Positions 16,124 to 24,067 of a stretch of 64,000 nucleotides of DNA are shown in pieces. The stretch comes from Pontibacter sp. E15-1. Its GTDB lineage: Bacteria > Bacteroidota > Bacteroidia > Cytophagales > Hymenobacteraceae. The notes beneath the pieces are model-generated. The model saw nothing but the letters and a program-made list of their open reading frames with translations. It was not told the DNA's origin and searched no databases. Numbering within the stretch: position 1 is the stretch's first letter; each line of letters opens with the position of its first letter. The DNA lies in assembly GCF_022601975.1 (NCBI RefSeq), contig NZ_JAKVIR010000029.1, forward strand, positions 1 through 64,000, written 5' to 3'. A program made the position numbers and the translations under genes.

Positions 16124-16154
16124 CAAAATTAGTATTTTTTATTCTAATTTTCAA
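16124..16154 (-). promoter_or_regulatory. Promoter of the GT5-like gene
   Basis: On the minus strand TTG (16152-16154), a 20-base spacer and TAATTTTG (16124-16131) match the Bacteroidota promoter consensus. The start codon at 16080 follows 43 bases later. Confidence 0.65.
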
Positions 16155-16171
16155 TTTAAAACGTTATAACT

Positions 16172-16179
16172 TACTTTTG
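16172..16179 (+). promoter_or_regulatory. -7 box of panC
   Basis: TACTTTTG, 37 bases before the panC ATG. The -33 position holds TTTTC rather than TTTG. Confidence 0.5.
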
Positions 16180-16216
16180 CCGGCTTTGAGCAATCCCAAA
16201 TGTAAACAACACCGAC

Positions 16217-17074
16217 ATGGAAGTTATAGAGCAGGTTCATACCATCCGGGAGCGGGTGCAGGCATTACGCTGTAGCGGCAAGACCATAGGCTTCGTACCG
16301 ACCATGGGTGCCTTGCACGAAGGCCACCTGCAATTGCTCCGGGCCTCTGCCCGGGAGAATGACGTCACGGTCTGCAGCATTTTCGTGAACCCGACGCAGT
16401 TCAACAACCCCGACGACTATACCCTTTACCCGCGCACGCTCACCCAGGACACTGAGCTGCTGCAAACTGTTGGCTGCGACATTCTGTTTGCACCGGCTGC
16501 AGCGGAGATATATCCACAACAACACGCGCTGCTGCAGTTTAGTTTCGGGCCGCTGGAGGCCGTGATGGAGGGCGCCAACCGCCCGGGGCATTTCAACGGG
16601 GTGGCCATCATCGTCAGCAAGCTGTTCCATCTGGTGCAGCCGCACCGGGCGTACTTCGGGCAGAAGGACCTGCAGCAGGTGGCCATTGTGCGGCAGCTTA
16701 TACAGGGCCTGAGCTTCCATGTGCAGCTGGTCTGCTTCCCGACGGTGCGGGAGGAGGACGGCCTGGCGCGCTCGTCGCGCAACACGCGCCTGAGTCCGGC
16801 GCAGCGGCAGGCGGCCCCCAGCCTGCACAAGGCTCTGAAGATGGCGGAGACGCAGCTAAAGCACCTGACCGTGGCAGACATCAAGGCCCAGGTATCCGAT
16901 TTGCTCGGGCAGGTAGACGGCGTGGAGCTGGAGTATTTTGAGATCGCCGACCCGGCAACGCTTCAGCCAATAGCTGACTTACGCGACGTGCAGGAAGTGG
17001 CCCTTTGCGTGGCGGCGGCGGTAGGCCCCGTGCGCCTGATCGACAACATTCTGGTGAATTTAAACGAAGGGTAG
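16217..17074 (+). CDS. panC: Pantothenate synthetase
   Basis: Condenses pantoate with beta-alanine using ATP to give pantothenate, the precursor of coenzyme A. 285 residues, normal length. The HIGH-type ATP site is PTMGALHEGH (28-37). FGQKDLQQ lies near residue 154, and the KMSKS-equivalent loop reads RSSRNTRLS. The gene is followed by panD, which supplies the beta-alanine, and coaE at 50.5 kb completes the CoA pathway in this window. panD has an additional promoter of its own, so the two are only partly co-transcribed. Confidence 0.97.
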   Translation: MEVIEQVHTIRERVQALRCSGKTIGFVPTMGALHEGHLQLLRASARENDVTVCSIFVNPTQFNNPDDYTLYPRTLTQDTELLQTVGCDILFAPAAAEIYPQQHALLQFSFGPLEAVMEGANRPGHFNGVAIIVSKLFHLVQPHRAYFGQKDLQQVAIVRQLIQGLSFHVQLVCFPTVREEDGLARSSRNTRLSPAQRQAAPSLHKALKMAETQLKHLTVADIKAQVSDLLGQVDGVELEYFEIADPATLQPIADLRDVQEVALCVAAAVGPVRLIDNILVNLNEG

Positions 17075-17139
17075 CTTGTTGCTTTGGTAGTGCGCAGGCG
17101 GGCGCCCGGGCGTGGGTAGTATATCTGCCGTCAATTCCA

Positions 17140-17147
17140 TAACTTTG
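17140..17147 (+). promoter_or_regulatory. -7 box of panD
   Basis: TAACTTTG, 21 bases before the ATG at 17169. It decides the panD start: a longer in-frame start at 17112 would lie upstream of the transcript. Confidence 0.55.
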
Positions 17148-17168
17148 CGCATTATTACAAAGCAAGCC

Positions 17169-17516
17169 ATGTATATCGAGGTTTTAAAATCCAAAATCCA
17201 CCGTTGCAAAGTAACGCAAGCTGAGTTGCACTACGTAGGCAGCATCACCGTCGACGAAGACCTGATGGACGCCGCCAACGTGGTGGAGAATGAGAAAGTG
17301 CAGATCGTGAACATCAACAACGGCGAGCGCTTCGAGACATATGTGATCAAAGGTGAGCGCGGCACGGGCACGATTTGCCTCAACGGCCCCGCCGCCCGCA
17401 AGGTGCAGGTAGGGGATGTGGTCATCATCATCTCTTATTGCAGCATCAAGTTCGAGGATGCCAAATCCCATACCCCCACGCTGGTGTTCCCTGACCAGCA
17501 CAACCGCCTGGTGTAG
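17169..17516 (+). CDS. panD: Aspartate 1-decarboxylase
   Basis: Pyruvoyl enzyme that decarboxylates aspartate to beta-alanine for pantothenate synthesis. Made as a proenzyme that cleaves itself between Gly24 and Ser25, here seen in HYVGSITVDEDL at exactly those positions when translation starts at ATG 17169. This is strong evidence for this start over the one at 17112. 115 residues, normal. Arg54-type and Tyr58-type residues of the active site appear in NNGERFETYV. It follows panC by 94 bases and precedes a membrane protein by 9 bases. Confidence 0.96.
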   Translation: MYIEVLKSKIHRCKVTQAELHYVGSITVDEDLMDAANVVENEKVQIVNINNGERFETYVIKGERGTGTICLNGPAARKVQVGDVVIIISYCSIKFEDAKSHTPTLVFPDQHNRLV

Positions 17517-17525
17517 CCTTCCTGC

Positions 17526-18569
17526 ATGAAAAAACTGCTTTCCGTCTTAAAGCCTGCCGCGCTGCTGGGTGTGTCCGCGTTCCTGATGTGGTATGCCCTG
17601 AAGGAGCTGGACTTTGAGAAGATGTGGGCAGAGTTCCTCCGGGCGGATTACGCGTGGGTGCTGGTGTCGCTGGTGATGGGGGTGCTGGCCTACGTGAGCC
17701 GCGCCATCCGCTGGCAGATGCAGATCCGGCCCACCGGATACCGGCCCTCGCTGCGCCATACCTACAATGCCATGATGATCGGCTACGTGGCCAACCTGGT
17801 GCTGCCCCGCGCAGGCGAGGTGGTGCGCTGCAGCGTGCTCAGGCGCACCGACGGCGTGCCCGTCAACACCGGCTTCGGCACCGTGATCGCGGAGCGGATG
17901 ATCGACGGCGTGATGCTGCTCCTGGCCATCGGGATAGCCTTTTTGCTGGAGTTTGGCCGTGTGCAGGAGTTTTTGCTCCGACTTTTTTCTGACAAGTACA
18001 ATTCACTGGAGCACGGCATGAGCTCGCTCTATTGGCTGTTCTGGGTACTGCTGGGCTCTGTGGCTGTGGTGCTCTTTTTCGGGCTGCGCTACCTGAGCCG
18101 CCTGCGCAAGAACGCGTACTTCCGGAAGACGATGGCCTTTGTGCGAGGCATGCTGAAAGGCGTGTTCAGCATCACGAAGCTGGACAACCCGGCAGCCTTC
18201 TGGGGCCACACCGTTTTTGTGTGGAGCATGTACTATGGCATGAGCCTGGTGGTGTTCTTCGCGCTTCCGGCCACGGCGGGCCTGTCGTGGGGCGCGGCTT
18301 TGTCGGTGCTGGTGATAGGCAGCCTGGGTATGGCGGCGCCGGTACAGGGCGGCATCGGGGTATACCACCTGCTGGTGCAGGCCACGCTGCTGCTGTATGG
18401 CGTGCCCAAAGAGGCCGGCATGGCGTATGCCCTGCTGGCGCATACCTCGCAAACACTTTTGGTTGTTCTGATGGGAGTGCTTAGTTTTATGGGAAGCATG
18501 CTGCGGCGCAACGGCGTGGGCATGCGGCTAACCCAAACCAAAGCAGAACCCCATGAACTCAACAGATAA
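17526..18569 (+). CDS. Lysylphosphatidylglycerol-synthase-type membrane domain protein
   Basis: 347-residue polytopic protein with about eight hydrophobic segments. It belongs to the LPG_synthase_TM (UPF0104) family, whose flippase-like membrane domain moves aminoacylated or glycosylated lipids. Family phrases are AYVSRAIRWQMQI, NLVLPRAGEVVRCSVL, TVIAERMIDGVMLL and AAPVQGGIGVYHLL. No aminoacyl-transferase (GNAT-like) domain is fused, so it is not a complete MprF. It starts 9 bases after panD and overlaps rfaE2 by 17 bases, so these genes should be translated from one message. The substrate lipid is unknown. Confidence 0.9.
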   Translation: MKKLLSVLKPAALLGVSAFLMWYALKELDFEKMWAEFLRADYAWVLVSLVMGVLAYVSRAIRWQMQIRPTGYRPSLRHTYNAMMIGYVANLVLPRAGEVVRCSVLRRTDGVPVNTGFGTVIAERMIDGVMLLLAIGIAFLLEFGRVQEFLLRLFSDKYNSLEHGMSSLYWLFWVLLGSVAVVLFFGLRYLSRLRKNAYFRKTMAFVRGMLKGVFSITKLDNPAAFWGHTVFVWSMYYGMSLVVFFALPATAGLSWGAALSVLVIGSLGMAAPVQGGIGVYHLLVQATLLLYGVPKEAGMAYALLAHTSQTLLVVLMGVLSFMGSMLRRNGVGMRLTQTKAEPHELNR

Positions 18570-19044
18570 GATTTATACCCTCCCGCAGCTGCAGGAGCAA
18601 CTGCGCCGCTGGCGGAGCCAGGGCCAGAAGGTCGTTTTCACAAACGGCTGTTTCGACCTGCTTCACCTCGGCCACGTCGATTACCTGGAGAAAGCCCGCC
18701 ACCTCGGCGACAGGCTGGTGCTGGGCCTGAACACCGACGCCTCCATCAGCCGTATAAAAGGCCCGGACCGCCCCCTGCAGGACGAAATGTCACGCGCCCG
18801 GATTATGGCATCCCTTTTGTTCATAGACGCTGTGGTGCTGTTCGACCAAAACACCCCGCTGGAGCTGATTGAGGCCGTGCAGCCAGACATACTAGTGAAA
18901 GGAGATGATTATTCCGTAGAGAGCATTGTGGGCCACGAGGTGGTGCTGGCCAAAGGCGGCGAAGTGAAGACGGTGCCGCTGGTGAAGGGCTATTCCACAA
19001 CCAATATCGTAAAGAAAATAGAGAAGCAGTTTAACCAACAATAA
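18553..19044 (+). CDS. rfaE2: D-glycero-beta-D-manno-heptose 1-phosphate adenylyltransferase
   Basis: 163-residue nucleotidyltransferase corresponding to domain II of HldE/RfaE. It would make ADP-heptose for the LPS inner core. The HxGH motif is at 38-41 within NGCFDLLHLGHVDYL, and the C-terminal signature is GYSTTNIVKKI. The kinase domain is not fused, and its partner RfaE1 is not in the window. It overlaps the upstream membrane protein by 17 bases and is followed after 14 bases by a metallopeptidase. GlyT/TagD-type cytidylyltransferases share the motif, but KGDDYSVESIVG and the ending fit RfaE2 best. Confidence 0.92.
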   Translation: MNSTDKIYTLPQLQEQLRRWRSQGQKVVFTNGCFDLLHLGHVDYLEKARHLGDRLVLGLNTDASISRIKGPDRPLQDEMSRARIMASLLFIDAVVLFDQNTPLELIEAVQPDILVKGDDYSVESIVGHEVVLAKGGEVKTVPLVKGYSTTNIVKKIEKQFNQQ

Positions 19045-19058
19045 AGGATAAATTAACC

Positions 19059-19739
19059 ATGATCGGGATATATTTCATAGGTATAGTTTTCATGCTCATC
19101 AGTATGTGGGTGAGCAGCAAGTTAAAGAGCAAGTTCAAAGAATACTCCCAAACGCCGCTAAGCTCCGGGCTGAGCGGCCGCGAGATAGCAGAAATGATGC
19201 TGGCAGACAATGGAATCACGGATGTGCGCGTTATATCTGTAGCGGGCCGCCTGACGGACCACTACAACCCCGCCGACAAGACCGTAAACCTGAGCGAGTA
19301 CGTGTACGAGGCGCGTAGTGCCGCCGCCGCAGCTGTGGCAGCTCACGAGTGCGGGCACGCCGTGCAGCATGCCAAGGCATACAGCTTCCTGAAGTTCCGC
19401 TCGGCGATGGTGCCAGCGCTTAGCATCGCCTCGCGGTACATGCAGTGGATCATCCTGATCGGGATCCTGCTGCTGCAGACAACACCGTTGCCATTAACCA
19501 TAGGCGTGGTTCTGTTTGGGCTTACAACGATTTTCAGCTTTGTAACACTGCCTGTAGAGTTTGACGCCAGCAAGCGTGCCCTCGCCTGGATCGACCAGCG
19601 CGGAGTGGTAACGCCGCAGGAGCACGGTATGGCCAAGGATGCCCTCAAGTGGGCCGCTCTGACGTATGTGGTGGCAGCCTTAGGCTCATTAGCGACACTT
19701 TTATACTATGTTTCGCTGCTGATGGGGCGACGCAACTAA
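19059..19739 (+). CDS. YugP-type membrane zinc metallopeptidase
   Basis: 226 residues, with an N-terminal membrane segment (2-19), the zinc-protease motif HECGH at 96-100, and two further hydrophobic segments near 125-145 and 150-170 plus one at the end. This is the neutral zinc metallopeptidase family 2 (YugP) layout. Substrate unknown; a housekeeping membrane-protein quality role is inferred. It is the last gene of the panD-LPG-rfaE2 run and is followed by a strong intrinsic terminator. Confidence 0.92.
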   Translation: MIGIYFIGIVFMLISMWVSSKLKSKFKEYSQTPLSSGLSGREIAEMMLADNGITDVRVISVAGRLTDHYNPADKTVNLSEYVYEARSAAAAAVAAHECGHAVQHAKAYSFLKFRSAMVPALSIASRYMQWIILIGILLLQTTPLPLTIGVVLFGLTTIFSFVTLPVEFDASKRALAWIDQRGVVTPQEHGMAKDALKWAALTYVVAALGSLATLLYYVSLLMGRRN

Positions 19740-19762
19740 ATTGCCTCAACCTGCCTGATTAA

Positions 19763-19806
19763 AAAGCGCTGCTTGTACTGTGTGTATGGGCAGCGCTTTG
19801 TTTTTT
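19763..19806 (+). terminator. Intrinsic terminator of the pan/LPG/rfaE2/yugP run
   Basis: AAAGCGCTGC and GCAGCGCTTT form a 10-bp stem (19763-19772, 19790-19799), followed by G and six T residues. Confidence 0.85.
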
Positions 19807-19912
19807 CATAAAATTGGCCGAAACCAGCCAAAACACATGCTCTAAGTGCTATAAAAGCAGCAGAACTTGACAATTAACGGTATATTCTGTATAGTTAATG
19901 CAGCAGATTCCT

Positions 19913-19920
19913 TAGTTTTG
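19913..19920 (+). promoter_or_regulatory. -7 box of the acyl-CoA dehydrogenase gene
   Basis: TAGTTTTG fits TAnnTTTG, 41 bases before the ATG at 19962. No clear -33 TTG. Confidence 0.45.
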
Positions 19921-19961
19921 TACCAGATAACATAAATAGGACATTTCTATATATAACTACC

Positions 19962-21101
19962 ATGAACTTTCAATTCACAGAAGAACAATTGGCCGTGCAG
20001 GCTGCCGCCCGCGACTTTGCACAGACAGAATTGCTGCCCGGCGTGATAGAGCGCGACGAGCACCAGAAGTTTCCTGCAGAACAGATTAAGAAGATGGGTG
20101 AGCTGGGGTTTCTGGGCATGATGGTAGACCCCAGGTATGGCGGCGGCGGAATGGACGCTGTGGCTTACGTGCTGGCCATGGAGGAAATCTCGAAGGTAGA
20201 CGCCTCTGCTTCGGTCGTAATGTCTGTGAACAACTCCCTGGTGTGCTGGGGCATTGAGAATTTTGGCACAGAGGAGCAGAAGCAGAAGTACCTGACGAAA
20301 CTGGCAACCGGCGAGATCATCGGCGCGTTCTGCCTCTCAGAGCCGGAGGCTGGCTCCGACGCCACCTCGCAGCGCACCACCGCCGAGGACAAAGGCGACC
20401 ATTACCTGCTTAACGGTACCAAAAACTGGATCACGAACGGCAGCACCGCCTCTGTGTACATTGTAATTGCCCAGACCCACCCGGAGAAAAAGCACCGGGG
20501 TATAAACGCCCTAATTGTGGAGCGCGACATGGAGGGTTTTGTGGTAGGGGCGAAGGAGAACAAGTTGGGTATCCGCGGCTCCGACACCCACTCCCTCATG
20601 TTCACGGATGTGAAGGTGCCAAAGGAAAACCGTATCGGAGAAGACGGCTTCGGGTTTAAGTTTGCGATGGCCACCCTGGCGGGCGGGCGCATCGGTATCG
20701 CTTCGCAGGCGTTGGGCATTGCATCCGGTGCCTATGAGCTGGCAGTAAAGTATGCCAAAGAGCGCAAAGCTTTCGGTGTGGAGATTGCCAAGCACCAGGC
20801 GATTCAGTTTAAGCTGGCCGATATGGCCACAAACATCGAGGCTGCCCGCCTGCTTTGCCTACAGGCCGCCTACGATAAGGACACCCATCAGGACTATGCA
20901 AAATCCGGGGCCATGGCCAAGCTTTTTGCCTCTAAAGTAGCCATGGACACCACGATTGAGGCAGTGCAGGTGCATGGCGGATACGGCTTCGTAAAAGAGT
21001 ACCATGTGGAGCGCCTGATGCGCGATGCTAAAATCACACAGATATATGAGGGTACTTCGGAGATACAAAAAATAGTAATATCAAGAGAATTGTTGGCGTG
21101 A
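19962..21101 (+). CDS. Acyl-CoA dehydrogenase
   Basis: Flavoprotein that introduces the alpha-beta double bond into acyl-CoA in fatty-acid or branched-chain degradation, passing electrons to ETF. 379 residues. FAD/substrate signatures are AFCLSEPEAGSDA (near 123-135) and WITNGS (about 154-159). The catalytic glutamate is E363 in IYEGTSEIQK near the C-terminus, the short/branched-chain location. The thiolase at 36.5 kb, leucine dehydrogenase at 44.8 kb and the Fe-S module at 25.6 kb would serve the same catabolism. Exact chain-length preference cannot be read. Confidence 0.94.
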   Translation: MNFQFTEEQLAVQAAARDFAQTELLPGVIERDEHQKFPAEQIKKMGELGFLGMMVDPRYGGGGMDAVAYVLAMEEISKVDASASVVMSVNNSLVCWGIENFGTEEQKQKYLTKLATGEIIGAFCLSEPEAGSDATSQRTTAEDKGDHYLLNGTKNWITNGSTASVYIVIAQTHPEKKHRGINALIVERDMEGFVVGAKENKLGIRGSDTHSLMFTDVKVPKENRIGEDGFGFKFAMATLAGGRIGIASQALGIASGAYELAVKYAKERKAFGVEIAKHQAIQFKLADMATNIEAARLLCLQAAYDKDTHQDYAKSGAMAKLFASKVAMDTTIEAVQVHGGYGFVKEYHVERLMRDAKITQIYEGTSEIQKIVISRELLA

Positions 21102-21182
21102 TAACATGGTTAAAACACTGTGCATCTGTTGTTTAGCCTTTAGATATGCTTTTTCTAATTTAAATTTAAATTAATATTTTTT

Positions 21183-21213
21183 TTGAATTTTATAAAGATA
21201 AATCTTAGCTTTA
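21183..21213 (+). promoter_or_regulatory. Promoter of the AraC-family regulator
   Basis: TTG (21183-21185), a 20-base spacer and TAGCTTTA (21206-21213, seven of eight consensus bases) in a very AT-rich spacer, 47 bases upstream of the ATG at 21261. Confidence 0.5.
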
Positions 21214-21260
21214 GGCCAAATTTAAGGGTTTTATAGTATAAAAGTAAGTAGGTAATATAC

Positions 21261-22187
21261 ATGGAAGATTACAATAAGATTATTGAGTCGCTTGGGGTGC
21301 GATTCATTAAAGCTAAAAATCTGGTGTTGCAGCAGCCGTTTACGGTGCGCAATTACTACGATGTTGGTAACAATTTGATTCTGCTCCATAAGGGCAGCAT
21401 CTTTTTCGGCAACGAGGAACAGATGGTAGATGAAGGGGAACTTCTATTCATCCCGGGCGGCCGAAGCACAAAAGTTACCTATGGGCCGTCAGGCGATGGA
21501 AAATCCATCACAAACGACGACCTGATCACGAACCGCGAGAAGTTCTTCAGAAGCAACAACGATCTTGATCTGATCGGTGATGCAGAGGAGAGCCACAGCT
21601 ACGTGAGCTTCGAGGCCAAAGTGTTCGACTCGGTTAACTTTTTCGCTTCGCTGGACCTGCCAGCGTTCCTGATCTCTAACAACAGCAAGCTTGCCAACCT
21701 GGTAATCAAAGTGGTGGAAGAGAACATGCAGGAACTGCCGGGCAAGGAGCGCCTGATCACGCTGTATACCGAGCAAATCGTGGTAGAGATCGTGCGCCAT
21801 ATCCTGCGCAACCGTATGTTTGTCGAGCAACTGGCCACAAACAGCACCTACTTCAAAGATCCTCGCCTCATCGACCTGTTCAACTACATCAAGGAGAACA
21901 TCGGCGGCGACCTTTCCAACAAGGTGTTGTCTAACGTGGCCAACGTATCGGAGGACTATGTGGGCCAGTACTTCAAAATGCTGACCGGCATCAACCCGCA
22001 GGATTATATTGAGTACCAGCGCATGGAGCGCGCGGTGTTCCTGCTTCGCACCACGAAGAAGAGCATTCGCGAGATCGGCAAGGAAGTGGGCTACAAAGAC
22101 ACCGCTTACTTCTGCCGTCGTTTCAAGATGATGTTTGGTATACCAGCCGGCAAGATGCGCCGTCGCGAATCAGCGATGAACATCTAA
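21261..22187 (+). CDS. AraC-family transcriptional regulator with cupin-like sensor
   Basis: 308 residues. The N-terminal 200 residues form a sensor-like beta domain (NLILLHKGSIFFGNEEQMVDEGELLFIPGG is the cupin-like core). The C-terminal 100 residues are a two-HTH AraC domain: LSNVANVSEDYVGQYFK, then SIREIGKEVGYKDTAYFCRR. The unusual retention of DYVGQYFKMLTGINPQDYIEY is typical of Bacteroidota members. It directly follows the acyl-CoA dehydrogenase gene and may regulate it, but no binding-site evidence is visible. Its 3' end overlaps the convergent GGGPS gene by 18 bases. Confidence 0.92.
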   Translation: MEDYNKIIESLGVRFIKAKNLVLQQPFTVRNYYDVGNNLILLHKGSIFFGNEEQMVDEGELLFIPGGRSTKVTYGPSGDGKSITNDDLITNREKFFRSNNDLDLIGDAEESHSYVSFEAKVFDSVNFFASLDLPAFLISNNSKLANLVIKVVEENMQELPGKERLITLYTEQIVVEIVRHILRNRMFVEQLATNSTYFKDPRLIDLFNYIKENIGGDLSNKVLSNVANVSEDYVGQYFKMLTGINPQDYIEYQRMERAVFLLRTTKKSIREIGKEVGYKDTAYFCRRFKMMFGIPAGKMRRRESAMNI

Positions 22188-22931
22188 GGCAACATTGTAA
22201 GAAGAGACAAGTGAAGAAACCTCGGCCAGAAAGCCGGGGTTTTTTTCAATGTGGTTCCCGATCACGATCACGTCGGCACCAGCCTCTAAAGCAGCCTTTG
22301 CTTTCTCGGTCGTGTTGATGCCGCCTCCCACCACCACAGGCACATCTACCGCCTCACGCACGGCAGCAATCATCTCGGGGGCCACGGGCCTGTGCGCGCC
22401 ACTGCCGCCATCCAGGTAAATATACCGCAGCCCGAGCAACTCGCCGGCCAGGGCCGTGCAGGCCGCAATGGCAGGCTTGTCATACGGAATCGGGATGGTA
22501 CCGCTCATATAGGACGCCGTGGTCTGGCGGCCGGTGTCTATCAGCATATAGCCGGTGGGGTATACGCGCAGCTTGCTGGCCTTTAGTGTAGGGGCGGCAA
22601 GCACGTGCTGGCCGATCAGGAAGTCTGGGTTGCGGCCTGAGATGAGGGAGAGCAGCAAAATGCCATCCGCCGCCTTGTCGATGTGCTGACTGTTACTCGG
22701 GAAAAGAATGACGGGGGTAGAAGTGTGCTCTTTCAGAAGCCGGATGATACCGGCCTGGTTTTCGGTGGTGATCAGGCTGCCGCCCACGAAGAAGAAATCC
22801 ACGGAGTGGTCTGCGGCCAGGGTGATAAGATGCAGGCAGGAGGCCTCCGTGAGATTGTCGGGGTCGAGCAACACCGCGAAGTGCTTCCTGCCTGTTTGGT
22901 GTGGGGTGTGGCGAAGGTCTTTAAATGGCAT
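22170..22931 (-). CDS. Geranylgeranylglyceryl phosphate synthase family protein
   Basis: 253-residue TIM-barrel prenyltransferase of the PcrB/GGGPS family. It joins a polyprenyl diphosphate to sn-glycerol-1-phosphate, making an archaeal-type ether lipid. Motifs: HFAVLLDPDN (16-26), FFVGGSLIT, YIYLDGGSGAHRPV and VVVGGGINT, the latter two being the phosphate-binding loops. Bacteroidota are known to carry GGGPS homologues, and the physiological lipid is still poorly defined. It is the last gene of a three-gene operon, overlapping the preceding gene by 11 bases. No sn-glycerol-1-phosphate dehydrogenase is seen nearby. Confidence 0.92.
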   Translation of the reverse strand: MPFKDLRHTPHQTGRKHFAVLLDPDNLTEASCLHLITLAADHSVDFFFVGGSLITTENQAGIIRLLKEHTSTPVILFPSNSQHIDKAADGILLLSLISGRNPDFLIGQHVLAAPTLKASKLRVYPTGYMLIDTGRQTTASYMSGTIPIPYDKPAIAACTALAGELLGLRYIYLDGGSGAHRPVAPEMIAAVREAVDVPVVVGGGINTTEKAKAALEAGADVIVIGNHIEKNPGFLAEVSSLVSSYNVALDVHR

Positions 22932-23535
22932 CCTCTTTTGGAACGATATACTCAGTTGTCTCTATCTCGGTAACTTCTGCAGGCCTTGCTGCAATATCGT
23001 TATTTTCAGAGACACTATGTAAGTATTCTTCCAGCTTTTTGCCCGCATACACCAACAGGAAGGCCACAGCCTGCTGTGTCAGCACTTTGGCCACGGCAGA
23101 ATCTCGAAGGCCGCCGGTGGAGGCTTCTGCTTCTGCTTCGTCTTCAGCGGGTGTATGGGCGTGGTGCATCCGCTCCGAGGAGAGGGTATACCCGTCTTCC
23201 TGCTCGTGCAGCATCGAGTCATAGTCGATAATAGGCGTGGAGACCACATGCACTACGGACGGTTGCTCGCCCTTTTCTTCCTGCTTTTTAAGCTTCGCCT
23301 TCTTCTTTTTTTCGGCCTTTACGGTTTTGTCCTTTTTTTTCCCGCCGCTGAACATGCGCTTCAGCAGGTAGCCCGCCAGGAGAGCGCCGCCAGCCATTGC
23401 CGCTTTCTTGCCAATTTCCTGGCCCTGGGATTTGATCTGGTCCACGTCGCCCATCAGGGCATTTTTATACTCTTCCTTCTGCCGCTCCAGAAACTCCCGC
23501 TCGTTGTTGAAAATAGGGTTGTATAACTCGCTCAT
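22921..23535 (-). CDS. Lysine-rich hypothetical protein between holin-like and GGGPS genes
   Basis: 204 residues, not recognised. Visible parts: an N-terminal helix (FNNEREFLERQKEEYKNALM), a glycine/alanine hydrophobic hairpin (MAGGALLAGYLLKRMFSGG, about 47-66), an extremely lysine-rich tract (67-88), an acidic middle, and a second hydrophobic helix (AVAFLLVYAGKKLEEYL) near 160-177. It looks like a membrane-associated protein with a basic cytoplasmic patch. The start overlaps the stop of the holin-like gene by four bases, and its end overlaps GGGPS. Tight coupling suggests all three act on the same membrane process. Confidence 0.75.
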   Translation of the reverse strand: MSELYNPIFNNEREFLERQKEEYKNALMGDVDQIKSQGQEIGKKAAMAGGALLAGYLLKRMFSGGKKKDKTVKAEKKKKAKLKKQEEKGEQPSVVHVVSTPIIDYDSMLHEQEDGYTLSSERMHHAHTPAEDEAEAEASTGGLRDSAVAKVLTQQAVAFLLVYAGKKLEEYLHSVSENNDIAARPAEVTEIETTEYIVPKEDAI

Positions 23536-23912
23536 ATGTTTTTCTCTCTTTTATCGGATTTATAAATTGTGTTGTCGAACGCCTTGTCGGCGATACCCTG
23601 AAACACCTTCTTGTCTAAGCCCACTACGAGCACCACCAGCATAATGACATAGACAAGTGCCACGATGCCAAAGCCCCAGAAAGAGCTGTCGAGCAGGTGG
23701 TTGAGTACCAGGCCCAGAAAGATGCTCACGAAGATCACGCTCATGAAGGCGGCAAAGCCAAGAAGTGCGATGTGGATGGAGCTGACAAAAGCCCCTTTCA
23801 GCTTTTCCTGTATTTCCAGCCGTATAATGTCAATGCGGGTGTCCATGTAACCCATCAGGTTCTCGATGAGGTTGTGGTTTCGTTCCCGTGTGCCGTTGTC
23901 TTGTAATGCCAT
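23532..23912 (-). CDS. Phage-holin-family (superfamily III type) membrane protein
   Basis: 126 residues with an N-terminal amphipathic helix (NLIENLMGYMDTRIDIIRLEIQEKL) followed by two membrane segments at about 44-68 and 78-99. This is the layout of the phage_holin_3_6 / holin-X group. In bacteria these chromosomal homologues, related to YqjE, are probably membrane-organising proteins rather than lysis proteins. It is the first gene of the operon with the lysine-rich protein and GGGPS. No lysin or phage genes are adjacent. Confidence 0.8.
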   Translation of the reverse strand: MALQDNGTRERNHNLIENLMGYMDTRIDIIRLEIQEKLKGAFVSSIHIALLGFAAFMSVIFVSIFLGLVLNHLLDSSFWGFGIVALVYVIMLVVLVVGLDKKVFQGIADKAFDNTIYKSDKREKNI

Positions 23913-24067
23913 AGTTTATTTCAGCTTTTGTAGCGTTTCACCTATATACGAGGGTATAAATAAAAATTTGCGTAATATATGAGAAGTTAGAAATGTAGTA
24001 CGGAAATTGAGGTATATTGTCCGGGTTTAGTTAAATTTATCGTTGACTTTTTCAGCGTTTCATCTAT

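Noticed and set aside
17112..17168. Longer PanD start
   Set aside because: It precedes the -7 box at 17140, and only the start at 17169 puts the self-cleavage site at Gly24-Ser25.
23532..23912. Prophage lysis cassette
   Set aside because: The holin-like protein has no lysin, spanin or structural phage gene nearby and is locked in an operon with GGGPS. The GH25 lysozyme is 19 kb away in a housekeeping region.
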